Shown here: one piece after another, positions 17,440 to 27,577 of the stretch
Numbering within the stretch: the first letter of the stretch is position 1
Layout of the letters: every line of letters begins with the position of its first letter
The notes under the pieces: generated by a model
What the model saw: the letters and a program-made list of their open reading frames with translations, nothing else
What the model was told of the DNA's origin: nothing
The model's database searches: none
NCBI RefSeq assembly: GCF_024396695.1
Contig: NZ_CP094359.1
Coordinates: 124,001-188,000 of the forward strand
Direction: 5' to 3'
From: Acidithiobacillus sp. YTS05
GTDB taxonomy: Bacteria > Pseudomonadota > Gammaproteobacteria > Acidithiobacillales > Acidithiobacillaceae
Length of the DNA stretch: 64,000 nucleotides
Translations under genes and position numbers: made by a program

Positions 17440-17516
17440 CAATTTGCGCGGGCCAGGATAGCTGCGTTACCAGCCAAAATCGTCGATACTACGGCGAATT
17501 TTTAGCTAGAGATGAC

Positions 17517-18944
17517 ATGGCAATGCGTTGGCAGTGGATATTCTCCAGCCTCTTCTTGCTAAGTGGGGCCGCGCAGGCGGGGATCGGCGTGGTCTTTGAC
17601 GATCCTTTCTACACCGACAGTGACTTGCCGCAGTACCCGGGACAGGCGTGGAAAGGAGCGGCACAGCAGCTTCCCGCCCTGCCAAGCTCGCAAGACTGGC
17701 CAGCGGCGCTGGCGGATCGGACCTGGACCCTCCCTGAGCTGAGCGCCTGGGCCCTCGCCCACAATCCGCAAACCGCCTCTGCCTGGGAAGCGCTGCGCGC
17801 CCAGGCAGCTGCTCTGGGCGTCGCAGAGAGTGCCTGGCTGCCCACGGTCACTCTCAGCACCAATGCCTCACGTCGGCAGGCGGTATCCACCGCCGGTTTC
17901 AGCGTGCCGGCTCGCAACATCGCCATACCCAGTCTCAGTCTGAGCTATACCCTTTGGGACTTCGGTCTGCGCGCGGCCAAGACCGATGCCGCCCGTGCGC
18001 AGGAGTGGGTGGCGGGGTACACGCAGAATCAGACCCTGCAGACGGTGATCTTTACGGTGACCCAAGCCTATTACCAGCTTCTGGGGGACCAGGCCCTGCT
18101 GGCGGCAGACGCCAAGACGGTGGCAGAAAATCAAAAGGCCCTGGAGGCCGCCGAGGTATTGCATCAGGCGGGGCAGGCTACCATTGGCGACCTCTATCAG
18201 GCACGCGCATCCCTGGCTAGCGCTCAGTCTACGTACGCGACGCAGGAGCAGACCGTGCGCAGTGCGGAGGGTACCCTGTCCAGTAGTCTGGGTTTACCGG
18301 CGAGTAGCGTCATTCACATCAGCCCTCTCGGCCCGGATAGTCCGCCGCCAAGCGCTCTGCGCAGCGGCGTCGAGACCCTGATGCACGCGGCGGAAACGGC
18401 AAATCCCGCCCTGCAGCAGGCGCGCGCCCAAGTCGCCGTCGCCCGGGCCAATGTGCGTTCGGCCCAGGCCCAGGGCTTGCCCAGCCTCGGGGTGACAGGT
18501 TCCTACGGCTATCAGTTTCAGAGTGGTTTTCAGCCGGGCGACACCTGGAGTGTGGGCCTGACCCTGACCGTCCCGCTCTTCACCGGCTTCAACAATCACT
18601 ATGCCGTGCGCGAAGCCGAGGCCACGGCGCGGCAGGATGCGGATACCCTGGCGACGACACGCAACAGTACCATGGCCAGCATCTGGCAGGACTACCATGG
18701 CTTTCAGGGCGATCTCGCGGCCTATCCGGGTGCGTCCAGCAGCCTTGCCAACGCCCGCAAGGCCCTCGAAGTGGTCCTGGCGCAGTACAAGGTGGGGCAG
18801 GCGACCATCCAGGATGTGCTGCAGGCCGACTCCACCCTGGCCCAGTCCCGCTATACCCTCATCGCCAATCTCGTCAACAGCTACGTGGCGCTGGCGCAGT
18901 TGAGTCAGGCCGTGGGCATGCCCGTAGGAGCAACACAACCGTGA
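17517..18944 (+). CDS. TolC-like outer-membrane efflux protein
   Basis: Outer-membrane channel of a tripartite efflux pump, 475 residues from the ATG at 17517. The signal peptide ends near residue 22 (SGAAQAGIG). Two repeated OEP halves follow, with long Ala/Gln-rich helices (SAWEALRAQAAALGVAESAW; ARANVRSAQAQGLPSLG) and the typical beta-strand phrases LSLSYTLWDFG and VGLTLTVPLFTG. The longer open frame from 17358 would put 53 residues before the signal peptide and is rejected. Its TGA overlaps the GTG of the adaptor gene (GTGA), so the three genes form one coupled operon. Confidence 0.9.
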   Translation: MAMRWQWIFSSLFLLSGAAQAGIGVVFDDPFYTDSDLPQYPGQAWKGAAQQLPALPSSQDWPAALADRTWTLPELSAWALAHNPQTASAWEALRAQAAALGVAESAWLPTVTLSTNASRRQAVSTAGFSVPARNIAIPSLSLSYTLWDFGLRAAKTDAARAQEWVAGYTQNQTLQTVIFTVTQAYYQLLGDQALLAADAKTVAENQKALEAAEVLHQAGQATIGDLYQARASLASAQSTYATQEQTVRSAEGTLSSSLGLPASSVIHISPLGPDSPPPSALRSGVETLMHAAETANPALQQARAQVAVARANVRSAQAQGLPSLGVTGSYGYQFQSGFQPGDTWSVGLTLTVPLFTGFNNHYAVREAEATARQDADTLATTRNSTMASIWQDYHGFQGDLAAYPGASSSLANARKALEVVLAQYKVGQATIQDVLQADSTLAQSRYTLIANLVNSYVALAQLSQAVGMPVGATQP

Positions 18945-20077
18945 AAGCACATCGCTGGGGCGCTATCACCCTGATCCTGTTCTTGCCAGTGATTCTGACC
19001 GCCTGCCAGAAGACTGAACGGGGCGGGCCGCCGCCCGTGCAGGTGACACTGGTCCAGCCCAAGCTGCAGGATATGGTCCATTACCAAAGTTTTCTGGGTA
19101 CGGTAACGCCCCTGCAGACGGTAACGATCATCCCGCAGACCTCGGGCCAGCTCGCCAGTCTGTCCTTTACCCAGGGCGGGATGGTTCAGCAGGGCCAGAC
19201 GCTCTTCACCATCAACCCAGCCCAGGCGGCCGCCACCCTGGCCCAGGCACGGGCCAACCTCGCCGCAGCCCAGGCCACGGCGCGCTACAACCAGACTTTG
19301 GTAGAACAGGATCGCCCCTTGGTGGAAAAAGATTTCATCACCAAGCAAAGCTTTGCGCAGGCGGTGTCCCAGGCGCAGGCGAGTCAGGCGCAGGTGGCCG
19401 CCGATGCGGCGGCCGTGCAGCAGGCAGTGATCACCCTGGGGTATACGCGCATCACCGCGCCGATCAGCGGGCGCATCGGCATGGCATTGGTCAAGCCGGG
19501 CAATCTGGTGGTGGCGAATCAGACGCAACTGGCAAGCATCAACCAGATCAGCCCCATTGGCATCAATTTCCAGATTCCCCAGAGTCTGCTGGGGGCGGCG
19601 CGTCGGGGCAAGGATCAGGCCTGGAAACTGCTCGTCCAGGATGAAAAGCAGGACAAGACCCTGGCTGCCGCCACGCTGCAGGTCATCGACAATAGCGTAG
19701 CCGCGACTTCGGCGACGGTCAGCGTACAGGCGCAGGCAGACAATGCCAACGCAACTCTCTGGCCTGGCGAATATGTGGAGGTCCGTCTACCCGTGCAGCG
19801 GGTCGCGCAGGCCATGACCCTGCCGGTGGCGGCAGTGCAGCAGGGAAGCAGCGGGAATTTCGTCTACCAGGCACCTAAGGGCATAGTCGAGGCAACGCCG
19901 GTGCAGGTGCTCTGGGAAGATGGTCAGACAGCCGTGATTTCTGGTCTGCCAGCGAATGCTCAGATCATTGACCCGGTGCCGGCCCGGGTCTATGCCGGTG
20001 TGCACGTTTTGCTGCCTGGCCAAAAGGCTGCGGAGCATACGGGGCATGGTCACCATCATGCCTGGGGTGGCGCATGA
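18941..20077 (+). CDS. RND-pump periplasmic adaptor (membrane-fusion lipoprotein)
   Basis: A 378-residue AcrA/MdtA-type adaptor that joins the inner-membrane pump to the TolC channel. The lipobox ILTAC ends near residue 22. The lipoyl halves (VTIIPQTSGQLASLSFTQGG near 63; TAPISGRIG near 175) flank an alpha-hairpin rich in Ala/Gln, followed by the beta-barrel and proximal domains. The C-terminus ends in a His-rich tail, HTGHGHHHAW, which may bind metal. The GTG start follows TAGGAG; the stop overlaps the pump gene (ATGA). Confidence 0.9.
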   Translation: MKAHRWGAITLILFLPVILTACQKTERGGPPPVQVTLVQPKLQDMVHYQSFLGTVTPLQTVTIIPQTSGQLASLSFTQGGMVQQGQTLFTINPAQAAATLAQARANLAAAQATARYNQTLVEQDRPLVEKDFITKQSFAQAVSQAQASQAQVAADAAAVQQAVITLGYTRITAPISGRIGMALVKPGNLVVANQTQLASINQISPIGINFQIPQSLLGAARRGKDQAWKLLVQDEKQDKTLAAATLQVIDNSVAATSATVSVQAQADNANATLWPGEYVEVRLPVQRVAQAMTLPVAAVQQGSSGNFVYQAPKGIVEATPVQVLWEDGQTAVISGLPANAQIIDPVPARVYAGVHVLLPGQKAAEHTGHGHHHAWGGA

Positions 20078-23000
20078 ACATTTCGGCGCTGTTCATCCGC
20101 CGACGGGTGATGACCATCATCCTCAGTCTTGCCCTGGTCATCTACGGCATCTTTGCCTTTCAGAGCCTGCCCGTGGCCTTGCTTCCCAGCGTGGATTTTC
20201 CCACGGTGCTGGTCTCCGCCAGTCTGCCGGGTGCCAGTCCGCAGACCATGGCCAGCAGTGTGGCAACGCCGCTGGAGAAGCAGTTTTCCAGTATTCCGGG
20301 CTTGTCTTCGATGAGCTCGACCAGTAGCCTCGGTTCGACGCGCATCATCCTGCAATTCGATCTCAGCCAGAATATCGACGTCGCCACCCAGAATGTGGAG
20401 AACGCCGTTACGCAGGCGCAGCATCTTCTCCCGCCGGGCATGCCCAGCCTGCCTTTTGTGAAGCAGATGAATCCGTCGGCCGCGCCCGTCGAGTTTATTG
20501 CATTGACCGCGCCGGATATGCCGATCTACAAGCTCAATGCCTACGCAGTCGACAAGGTGGTGCCGGCAATTTCCGGGATTCCCGGAGTGGCGCAGGTGGA
20601 GATCTTTGGCGAACAGAACTATGCCGTACGCATCCACGCCAATCCCTTTTCTCTGCAGGCCCATGGCTTGTCGTTGCAGGCCTTGAGTTCGGCGATTACC
20701 AGCCACAACGTCAATCTGCCCCAGGGCACTCTGCTGGGTACGGCACGCAACTATGCCGTCAATGTGCATGGTCAGCTGCATGATGCCGAGGCCTTCAGCC
20801 AGATGCCCGTGCAGCAGAACGGCGGTGCGGTGGTGCCCCTGGCCGACGTTGCTACCGTCAAAAATGGTGTCGACAATGACCAGATTGCCAGTTGGCTGGG
20901 TGGCCAGCGGGCCTTGATCCTCGCCGTGGTGCGGCAGCCCAATGCCGACACGGTGGCCATCTCCGACGCCATCCAGAAGCGCCTGCCCAGTTTTACTTCC
21001 GGCTTGCCGGGTGGCGCCAAGCTGCAAATCATCTACGACAAGGCCGACTATATCCGCGCCGCCGTGCAGGAGGTGGAGTACACCCTGCTTCTGGCATCGC
21101 TCCTGGTGGCGGGGGTGTTGTGGCTCTTCTTGCGCCGTGGCAGCCCCACCCTGATTGGTGCCCTGGCGATTCCTACCTCTATCTTTGGTACCTTTGCTGT
21201 CATCTCGTATTTGGGCTACTCCCTCAACACCCTGACCCTGCTGGCCCTGACCTTGTCCGTCGGCTTTGTGGTGGATGATGCGGTAGTCATGCTGGAAAAC
21301 ATCGCCCGCCATGAGGAGCAAGGGGAGGAGCCAGAGCAGGCGGCCTACGCCGGCAGTTCAGAGATCGGTTTCACGGTACTGTCGATGACGATTTCCCTGG
21401 CGGTGGTGTTTTTACCATTTCTCGTCATGGGCGGCATCATTGGCCGTCTGTTTCGGGAGTTTGGCGTTACCATCGCAGTGGTGATCCTGCTCTCTGGTCT
21501 AGTCTCGCTCACCCTCACTCCCATGCTTTGTGCGCGCTATCTGCGGGTAAAACATGCTGCGCCATCGGGTTTTGAACGCTGGTTTGCGCGGCTGCGTGCC
21601 TGGTACGGACGCAACCTGCGGACAAGCCTGGAGCATCGCGGCTGGATTTACCTGGGCGCGGGCTTGAGCCTGCTGGCCATGATCGGACTTTTCTTTCTGC
21701 TTCCCAAAGGTTTTATTCCCCGCGAGGACAGCGGGATGATCATGGGCAACCTGCAGTATCCGCAGGGGATTTCCTTTCTCCAACTGGAAACCCTGCAGGA
21801 ACGGGTGGCGGTCGCCGTTGGCAAGAATCCCGCCATCGAATCGGTGATGTCCAGTGCCGGCCAAGGAGCGGGCGCCTTCGGCTCGTCCAATACCGGGCGT
21901 CTCATCATTCGTCTCAAGCCCTTGGGGGAGAGGCCCGGCGGCGAGACCGTCATTGCCCAGTTGCGGCGCACGGTACAACATTTTCCGGGGGTGGAGGCCA
22001 GTTTTATGCTGCCTCCCGCGATCCAGATGGGACCCGTCTCTTCCCAGTCCAACTACCAGTACACCTTGCAGAGCGAAGATCAGGACACCCTCGATGCGAC
22101 CGTCCCGAAACTGGTAGCGGCCCTACGCAAGGTTCCTGGTCTACAGGCCGTCAACAGCGACTTGCAAGTAGCCAATCCGCAGATTGACGTCCATGTGCTG
22201 CATCGCCGAGCCCAGGCCCTGGGCGTAACGCCGCAAGCCATCGAGCAGGCGCTCAATTTTGCCTTCGGCGGAACGCAGGTCGGGACGATCTATGCGTCAA
22301 CCAATCAGTATGAGGTCATTCTCGATCTGGAGAGGCGTTTTCAGCAGAACATCGGCGCTCTGGGAGCGATTACCTTACCGGGTACGGCCGGTCTGGTGCC
22401 GCTCTCGGCGGTAGCGAGCTTTGGCTACGGTGTCGGCCCCTTGAGTATCAGCCACTATGACGGTATTCCCAGCGTGACGGTCTCTTTCAACCTAGCGCAG
22501 GGAACCTCCATTGGGCAGGCGACGCAGGCGGTGCAGAAGGTGGCCGCCCGAGTTTTGCCAGCGGGAGTACAGGGCGATTTCGGTGGATCGGCACAGGCCT
22601 TCCAGCAGTCCAGTTCCTCCTTGCCACTCTTGCTGTTGGCCACCATAGCTTTGATCTACGCCATCCTCGCCATCCTCTACGAGGACTTCATTCATCCGCT
22701 GACCATACTGACCGCACTGCCACTGGCAGGCTTTGGCGCCTTGCTGGCGCTGTGGATTTTTCATCAGGAACTCGATCTGTTCAGTTTTGTGGGGATCATC
22801 ATGCTGGTGGGGCTGGTGAAAAAGAACGGCATCATTATGGTGGACTTTGCCATCCACCGACGTCGGCAAGGGGCTTCGGCGGTGGACGCAATGGTCGATG
22901 CCTGCGTTACCCGCTTCCGCCCGATCATGATGACCAATCTGGCGGCAGTGCTGGGAATCCTGCCGATTGCCATCGGCATTGGTGCCGGGGCGGAATCGCG

Positions 23001-23166
23001 AGTGCCGCTGGGAGTGGCAGTAGCGGGTGGCATCATTGTGTCCCAGTTCCTTACCCTCTTTGTGACGCCGGCCTTCTATGTCTTTTTCGAGGGGCTCAAG
23101 GAGCGATTTTCGCGGCGTTTCGCGCGACATCGCAGTGCCTCGCCGGTGGAGGACGCAAGCTCATAA
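20074..23166 (+). CDS. RND-family efflux pump, inner-membrane subunit
   Basis: A 1030-residue AcrB/MdtB-type proton-driven pump of usual length. It starts with one membrane helix (RRVMTIILSLALVIYGIFAF), has two large periplasmic loops (about 35-330 and 560-860) and eleven further helices in two groups. VGFVVDDAVVMLENIARH near 400 carries the paired aspartates of the proton relay; the second half has the matching Lys (LVGLVKKNGIIMVDFA near 915). Together these mark an HAE1-type drug or solvent exporter rather than a heavy-metal pump. The regulator may be the divergent OmpR-type protein. Confidence 0.95.
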   Translation: MNISALFIRRRVMTIILSLALVIYGIFAFQSLPVALLPSVDFPTVLVSASLPGASPQTMASSVATPLEKQFSSIPGLSSMSSTSSLGSTRIILQFDLSQNIDVATQNVENAVTQAQHLLPPGMPSLPFVKQMNPSAAPVEFIALTAPDMPIYKLNAYAVDKVVPAISGIPGVAQVEIFGEQNYAVRIHANPFSLQAHGLSLQALSSAITSHNVNLPQGTLLGTARNYAVNVHGQLHDAEAFSQMPVQQNGGAVVPLADVATVKNGVDNDQIASWLGGQRALILAVVRQPNADTVAISDAIQKRLPSFTSGLPGGAKLQIIYDKADYIRAAVQEVEYTLLLASLLVAGVLWLFLRRGSPTLIGALAIPTSIFGTFAVISYLGYSLNTLTLLALTLSVGFVVDDAVVMLENIARHEEQGEEPEQAAYAGSSEIGFTVLSMTISLAVVFLPFLVMGGIIGRLFREFGVTIAVVILLSGLVSLTLTPMLCARYLRVKHAAPSGFERWFARLRAWYGRNLRTSLEHRGWIYLGAGLSLLAMIGLFFLLPKGFIPREDSGMIMGNLQYPQGISFLQLETLQERVAVAVGKNPAIESVMSSAGQGAGAFGSSNTGRLIIRLKPLGERPGGETVIAQLRRTVQHFPGVEASFMLPPAIQMGPVSSQSNYQYTLQSEDQDTLDATVPKLVAALRKVPGLQAVNSDLQVANPQIDVHVLHRRAQALGVTPQAIEQALNFAFGGTQVGTIYASTNQYEVILDLERRFQQNIGALGAITLPGTAGLVPLSAVASFGYGVGPLSISHYDGIPSVTVSFNLAQGTSIGQATQAVQKVAARVLPAGVQGDFGGSAQAFQQSSSSLPLLLLATIALIYAILAILYEDFIHPLTILTALPLAGFGALLALWIFHQELDLFSFVGIIMLVGLVKKNGIIMVDFAIHRRRQGASAVDAMVDACVTRFRPIMMTNLAAVLGILPIAIGIGAGAESRVPLGVAVAGGIIVSQFLTLFVTPAFYVFFEGLKERFSRRFARHRSASPVEDASS

Positions 23167-23212
23167 AAACTATGCTATAAAGGCGGCGCTAACGAAAGGA
23201 TGAGGAACTTTC

Positions 23213-23746
23213 ATGCGCAAATTACAAGTACCGCTATTTCTTCTTGCTACAGGCCTGCTGGGCGCCTGCGCACAAATCCCGGCACCTGGGCCCAACTCCA
23301 CAGCGTTGGCGCAGACGCGTGCGTCGCAGGCCGATCAGGCAGCGCAGATGGCCCAGGAGAGGCTCGCAGCGGTGGCGACGCAGCGAAGAGCAGCGGAGAG
23401 GCACTTTTGTTCCTCCTGGAAAGCCTCACTTGATCTGGTGCGGCGCGACGCCATCGGCTGTGTGCATGCAACGCCGGAACAGCAAGGGGCCTGTTGGGAT
23501 GCCGTTGCCAACTGGGCGGGGGCAAAGAGCGAATACTATGCCGCGCTGCAACGTCTGTTCGCCGGACACCCCTACGCCGAGCCGGCTCAGGCAGCGGGGA
23601 GTTTCTTTCAACAAACCCAGACCTGGGCGCAGAATTGCCGTGGCAATATCCAGGCTTGTCTGCAGGAGGCTGATCAATCGTCGATGCAGGCGCAAAAAGC
23701 CGCAGTCAACCAGTTTTGCGCCGGACATGGCGGCCCGCCAAGCTAG
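23213..23746 (+). CDS. Putative lipoprotein, function unknown
   Basis: A 177-residue protein with a lipoprotein signal (LLGAC, Cys19) and an Ala/Gln-rich helical mature part holding five further cysteines (HFCSSW, IGCVHA, GACWDA, NCRGNIQAC, FCAGH), which suggests disulfide bonds in the periplasm. No family is recognised. It lies 47 bases after the RND gene; TATAAA at 23175-23180 could be part of its own promoter, and GAGGA precedes the start. Confidence 0.6.
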   Translation: MRKLQVPLFLLATGLLGACAQIPAPGPNSTALAQTRASQADQAAQMAQERLAAVATQRRAAERHFCSSWKASLDLVRRDAIGCVHATPEQQGACWDAVANWAGAKSEYYAALQRLFAGHPYAEPAQAAGSFFQQTQTWAQNCRGNIQACLQEADQSSMQAQKAAVNQFCAGHGGPPS

Positions 23747-23832
23747 GGCAGGAACGAGGCTTTCCCCCCTGTTTTGCCCGCCGCCAGCTTGCTAGACTCC
23801 GGTGACAGTCCAACAGAAACAAGGGAGGAAAC

Positions 23833-24285
23833 ATGAGTCAGTTTTTTAAGGATTTCAAAATTTTCTTGCAGCGCGGTAATGTCATCGATCTTGCCGTCGC
23901 CTTTGTCGTCGGTAGCGCCTTTTCCGCCATTGTCACTTCGCTGGTGAAAAACATCGTCATGCCGCCCATCGGCCTGGTGCTGGGGAAAGTGGACTTCAGT
24001 AACCTCTTTCTCGTGCTCCACGAGGGCAAGACCCCGGGACCCTACCTCACTCTAGCGGCCGCCGAGAAGGCCGGTGCGGTGACCTGGAACTATGGCCTGT
24101 TCATCATGTCCATCATCAGCTTCCTGATCATCGCTTTCGTGATTTTCCTCTTGGTGCACACCATCAATCGCCTCTATCCGAAACCAGTCGCGCCAGTCAC
24201 GACCAAAGATTGCCCATTTTGTGCAACCGCCATACCCTTGGCGGCCAGCCGTTGCCCCAACTGTACCTCGCAGTTGAGCGGCTGA
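23833..24285 (+). CDS. mscL: Large-conductance mechanosensitive channel with C-terminal zinc ribbon
   Basis: A 150-residue emergency release channel. Helix 1 has the MscL signature FKIFLQRGNVIDLAVAFVVG, followed by a periplasmic loop (about 48-85) and helix 2 (FIMSIISFLIIAFVIFLLV). The tail beyond residue 118 differs from E. coli MscL: it has CPFC, a short spacer and CPNC, a four-cysteine zinc-ribbon pattern. Similar tails occur in some MscL proteins; their role is not established. GGGAGG precedes the ATG. Confidence 0.94.
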   Translation: MSQFFKDFKIFLQRGNVIDLAVAFVVGSAFSAIVTSLVKNIVMPPIGLVLGKVDFSNLFLVLHEGKTPGPYLTLAAAEKAGAVTWNYGLFIMSIISFLIIAFVIFLLVHTINRLYPKPVAPVTTKDCPFCATAIPLAASRCPNCTSQLSG

Positions 24286-24300
24286 GGGGATCTGTAGCGC

Positions 24301-25818
24301 GTGTCTTTCTTGGCATGGATCGTCGCTGCCTTTGGCAGCGGCGCCTTGCTGGGCGCGCTCGCGCTTTGGCTTTGGTGGCGGGGCGAGTCACGGCTCTGTC
24401 AGTCTAAGCTTAGTGAGGCGTTGCAGGTGGAAGAGTCGCTGCGACAGGCGCGCGAAGAAATCCGCACGCTCTCCATTCAGCTACAGGAAAGCCGGATTGC
24501 CTTGGCTTCTGCTGAGGCGAGTCTTGCGCAGCTAGAGCCATTGCGCGAGGAACAAACGCGCCTGCAGGAGGAGCTCACTCGGCAAAACGCGCGCCTGGCC
24601 GAATTACAGGAACGTCTGCTCCAGGAACGTCGGCAAGCCGCGGAAAAACAGCAATTGCTCAGCCAGGCCGAGGAGCGCCTGCGCGAGTCCTTTGCTGCCC
24701 TTTCCGGCGCTGCCCTGCGCCGCAACAATGAAGACTTCCTGCGCTTGGCCCAAGAGAACCTCGCCCGCTTCCAAGAGCAAGCCCGGCAGGATTGGGAGGG
24801 ACGGCAAACTGCCTTCAGCCAGTTCGTCACCCCGTTGCGCGAGTCTCTGGGAAAAATGAATGAGCGCCTGGATGGGCTCGAACAGGTGCGGACTTCCGCC
24901 TACAGCGCCCTGAGTGAGCAGTTGCGTGGCCTGGTACAAGACCATCTGCCGCGCTTACACCGCGAAACGGCAGCTTTGGTCAAGGCGTTGCGTCAACCTG
25001 CTGCGCGCGGTCGATGGGGCGAGCTGCAACTGCGGCGGGTGGTGGAAATGGCCGGGATGCTCGATCACTGTGATTTCGTCGAACAGGCCAGCATGCAGAC
25101 CGAGCAGGGACAGCAGCGCCCCGATTTATTGGTCCATTTGCCGGGCGGCAAAGAGATCGTGGTCGATGCCAAGGCGCCCCTGAATGGCTATCTACAGGCC
25201 GTCGAGGCGGAGTCCGAGGAGGAGCGTCAGCAGTTTCTGCGCAAGCACGCGAGTGAGTTGCGTACCCATCTCCAACAACTGGGACGAAAATCTTATTGGG
25301 AGGAGTTACCCAGCCCGGAGTTCGTGGTGCTTTTCCTGCCGGGGGAGGATTTCTTCAGTGCCGCCCTGCAGGTGGACCCAGCGCTCATCGAATATGGGGT
25401 AGAACAGAAGGTTTTGGTCGCCACGCCGACCACCTTGATCGCTCTGCTGCGGGCGGCCGCCTATGGTTGGCGGCAGGAGGTCGTGGCGGCCAATGCCCAG
25501 GCCATCAGTGCTTTGGGCCGTGAACTGCATGATCGTTTACTCACTCTGGCAGATCATTGGGGGAAGGTGGGGAAGCAATTGCAAAGTGCGGTGCAGTCCT
25601 ACAACAAGGCTACGGCTTCGCTGGAGACCCGGGTACTGGTTTCGGCGCGAAAATTTCCTGACCTGGGTGCCACGGTAGGCGAGCGGGAGATTCCACCGCC
25701 GGAACCTATAGACTCACAGGTTCGCGAATTGCAGCTACGCGAGCTGCAAACGCGGGATATGGAGCCGACCGGTTCTAGGCGCGATGGGTCGCCTGCGCCA
25801 GGGCCAGGGGAAGACTGA
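24301..25818 (+). CDS. rmuC: RmuC-family DNA recombination protein
   Basis: A 505-residue protein with an N-terminal membrane anchor (about 4-24), a long Glu/Gln/Arg-rich coiled coil (about 30-170) and a PD-(D/E)XK nuclease-like RmuC domain (about 205-420) with [19 protein letters not shown] and [12 protein letters not shown]. RmuC limits inversions at short repeats in E. coli; its exact activity is uncertain. The GTG at 24301 is preceded by GAGGGGA and lies 15 bases after mscL. The last 44 bases overlap the end of the convergent ispH gene. Confidence 0.92.
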   Translation: MSFLAWIVAAFGSGALLGALALWLWWRGESRLCQSKLSEALQVEESLRQAREEIRTLSIQLQESRIALASAEASLAQLEPLREEQTRLQEELTRQNARLAELQERLLQERRQAAEKQQLLSQAEERLRESFAALSGAALRRNNEDFLRLAQENLARFQEQARQDWEGRQTAFSQFVTPLRESLGKMNERLDGLEQVRTSAYSALSEQLRGLVQDHLPRLHRETAALVKALRQPAARGRWGELQLRRVVEMAGMLDHCDFVEQASMQTEQGQQRPDLLVHLPGGKEIVVDAKAPLNGYLQAVEAESEEERQQFLRKHASELRTHLQQLGRKSYWEELPSPEFVVLFLPGEDFFSAALQVDPALIEYGVEQKVLVATPTTLIALLRAAAYGWRQEVVAANAQAISALGRELHDRLLTLADHWGKVGKQLQSAVQSYNKATASLETRVLVSARKFPDLGATVGEREIPPPEPIDSQVRELQLRELQTRDMEPTGSRRDGSPAPGPGED

Positions 25819-26716
25819 AGGTTACCTTTTCTTCGACGCCAGGCAGCTCCTGCGGTTGCTGTGCGCCCCAGGAGGCCAGCGTGTTGATGATCTCCTGCAC
25901 CAAGGATTCGGGCGCCGAGGCCCCGGCACTGATACCAATGCTCGGGTTACCGGTAAACCACTCCTGCCGCAGCTGGCTGGCATCTTCAATCAGATGCGTG
26001 GCGGTGCCAAGGCGTTGCCCCAGTTCGGCCAGGCGACTGGAGTTGGAACTGTTCGGTGCCCCGACCACCAGCAGAATATCGACCTCGGGTACGAGTTTTT
26101 TTACCGCATCCTGACGATTCTGGGTGGCATAGCAGATGTCATCTTTTTTGGGGCCCTGAATCGCGGGAAAGCGATCCCGCAGTGCCTGGATCACTTCCGC
26201 CGTATCATCCATGCTCAGGGTCGTCTGGGTGATATACGCCAGACGCTCGGGGTCGCGTGGCTGCAGACGCTGTACATCGGCCACATCCGAGACCAGGTAC
26301 ATCATGCCGGATTCAACCTGGCCCATGGTGCCTTCCACCTCCGGGTGGCCGGCATGGCCGATCAATACCATCTCCATGCCCTCCCGACTGTATTTCTTGA
26401 CCTCCATGTGCACTTTGGTCACCAGCGGGCAGGTGGCATCGAAAACGGTCAGGCCGCGCTCCTCGGCCCGCTGCCGCACGGCCAAGGGGACACCGTGAGC
26501 ACTGAAGATGACCGTGGCGCCATCGGGAATCTCGTCGAGCTCTTCGACGAAAACCGCCCCGCGATTGCGCAGGTCATCCACTACATGGCGGTTGTGCACC
26601 ACCTCGTGACGCACGTAGATCGGGGCACCAAAGAGCTCCAGTGCGCGATCGACGATTTGGATGGCACGATTGACACCGGCACAAAAGCCGCGCGGATTGG
26701 CTAAGAGGATATCCAT
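25775..26716 (-). CDS. ispH: 4-hydroxy-3-methylbut-2-enyl diphosphate reductase
   Basis: Last enzyme of the MEP isoprenoid pathway; reduces HMBPP to IPP and DMAPP with a 4Fe-4S cluster. The 313 residues start [18 protein letters not shown]; cluster cysteines are Cys12, the one in [12 protein letters not shown], and a third in the [14 protein letters not shown] segment near 195. [12 protein letters not shown] and the SNSSRL motif are also present. The ATG at 26716 follows GGAG; a 39-residue upstream extension has no family support. Confidence 0.96.
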   Translation of the reverse strand: MDILLANPRGFCAGVNRAIQIVDRALELFGAPIYVRHEVVHNRHVVDDLRNRGAVFVEELDEIPDGATVIFSAHGVPLAVRQRAEERGLTVFDATCPLVTKVHMEVKKYSREGMEMVLIGHAGHPEVEGTMGQVESGMMYLVSDVADVQRLQPRDPERLAYITQTTLSMDDTAEVIQALRDRFPAIQGPKKDDICYATQNRQDAVKKLVPEVDILLVVGAPNSSNSSRLAELGQRLGTATHLIEDASQLRQEWFTGNPSIGISAGASAPESLVQEIINTLASWGAQQPQELPGVEEKVTFSLPLALAQATHRA

Positions 26717-26768
26717 CGAGTTCGGCTCCAGACAATTTTCTGCATGGTCCGGCGCAATGGCCGCGCTG

Positions 26769-27500
26769 TCAACCAAGATCGCCCCAGCGGGCCTGCAAAA
26801 TCGCCAGCGCAGCGATGGGAGCGGTTTCCGCACGCAGGATGCGGGGCCCGCAGCGCCGCAGCAAAAACCCCCCGCTTTCGGCTGCCTGGAGTTCCTCCGC
26901 GGCCAGCCCCCCCTCCGGACCCGTCAACAGGTCCACCTGGTTCACCGGCGGACGGGGCATGGTATTCAGGCCCTCTTCTGCGGCGCTATCAAAGATCAGG
27001 CAGGTTGGCGCATGTGGCTGTTGCAGATAGTCAGCCAGGGACAGTGCTGGCGCGAGGGCAGGCAGGCGGGTGGCCTGACTTTGTTCAGCCGCGGCGATGA
27101 GGATCTCCTGCCAACGCTTTTGCCTTTTTTCGCCTTGGGCCTCTGCCAGCGGAACCTGGCAAAAGCGGCTATGCAGCGGTTGGATTCGCGCCACGCCGAG
27201 TTCGGTAGCCTTTTGCAGCAACCAATCCCAGCGCTCGCCACGCAACACGGGCACCGCCAGGGTCACCGCGAGGGGGCTGGCGGTGTCGCGCAGGCCCACC
27301 TCTTCCACCGCCAGCAGCGCCGCCTTCCCCGTCACCCCGGTCAGTGTCGCGGCATACTCCCGTCCATCGCCGGTGAACAGGGTGAGCTCCTGTCCGCGGC
27401 GGGCGCGCAGCACCCGCAGCAGGTGATGGCTGGGCGCTTCGGCCAGGGCAAATTCGCCCAGCTGGGGCGTGACTTCGCTGTAGAGATGGATGCGAGGCAT
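26769..27500 (-). CDS. rsmE: 16S rRNA m3U1498 methyltransferase
   Basis: SPOUT-class methyltransferase of 243 residues that modifies U1498 of 16S rRNA. An N-terminal PUA-like domain (MPRIHLYSE, then [12 protein letters not shown]) is followed by the trefoil-knot domain: [18 protein letters not shown], then [16 protein letters not shown] and [15 protein letters not shown] near the C-terminus, which form the SAM pocket. The ATG at 27500 is chosen because family members start MPRIHL or similar. It is 52 bases upstream of ispH in the same direction. Confidence 0.94.
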   Translation of the reverse strand: MPRIHLYSEVTPQLGEFALAEAPSHHLLRVLRARRGQELTLFTGDGREYAATLTGVTGKAALLAVEEVGLRDTASPLAVTLAVPVLRGERWDWLLQKATELGVARIQPLHSRFCQVPLAEAQGEKRQKRWQEILIAAAEQSQATRLPALAPALSLADYLQQPHAPTCLIFDSAAEEGLNTMPRPPVNQVDLLTGPEGGLAAEELQAAESGGFLLRRCGPRILRAETAPIAALAILQARWGDLG

Positions 27501-27577
27501 GGCCCTATTGTGGGCGATCTGTCCTTTCTCGCAAAGATCGGGATGACCGCAGCAGCACACTGATCTATCCTTGCGGC

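Noticed and set aside
20056..21321. Long minus-strand frame (421 codons) inside the RND pump gene
   Set aside because: Shadow of the pump gene; Gln/His/Gly-rich, no domain, typical of GC-rich antisense frames.
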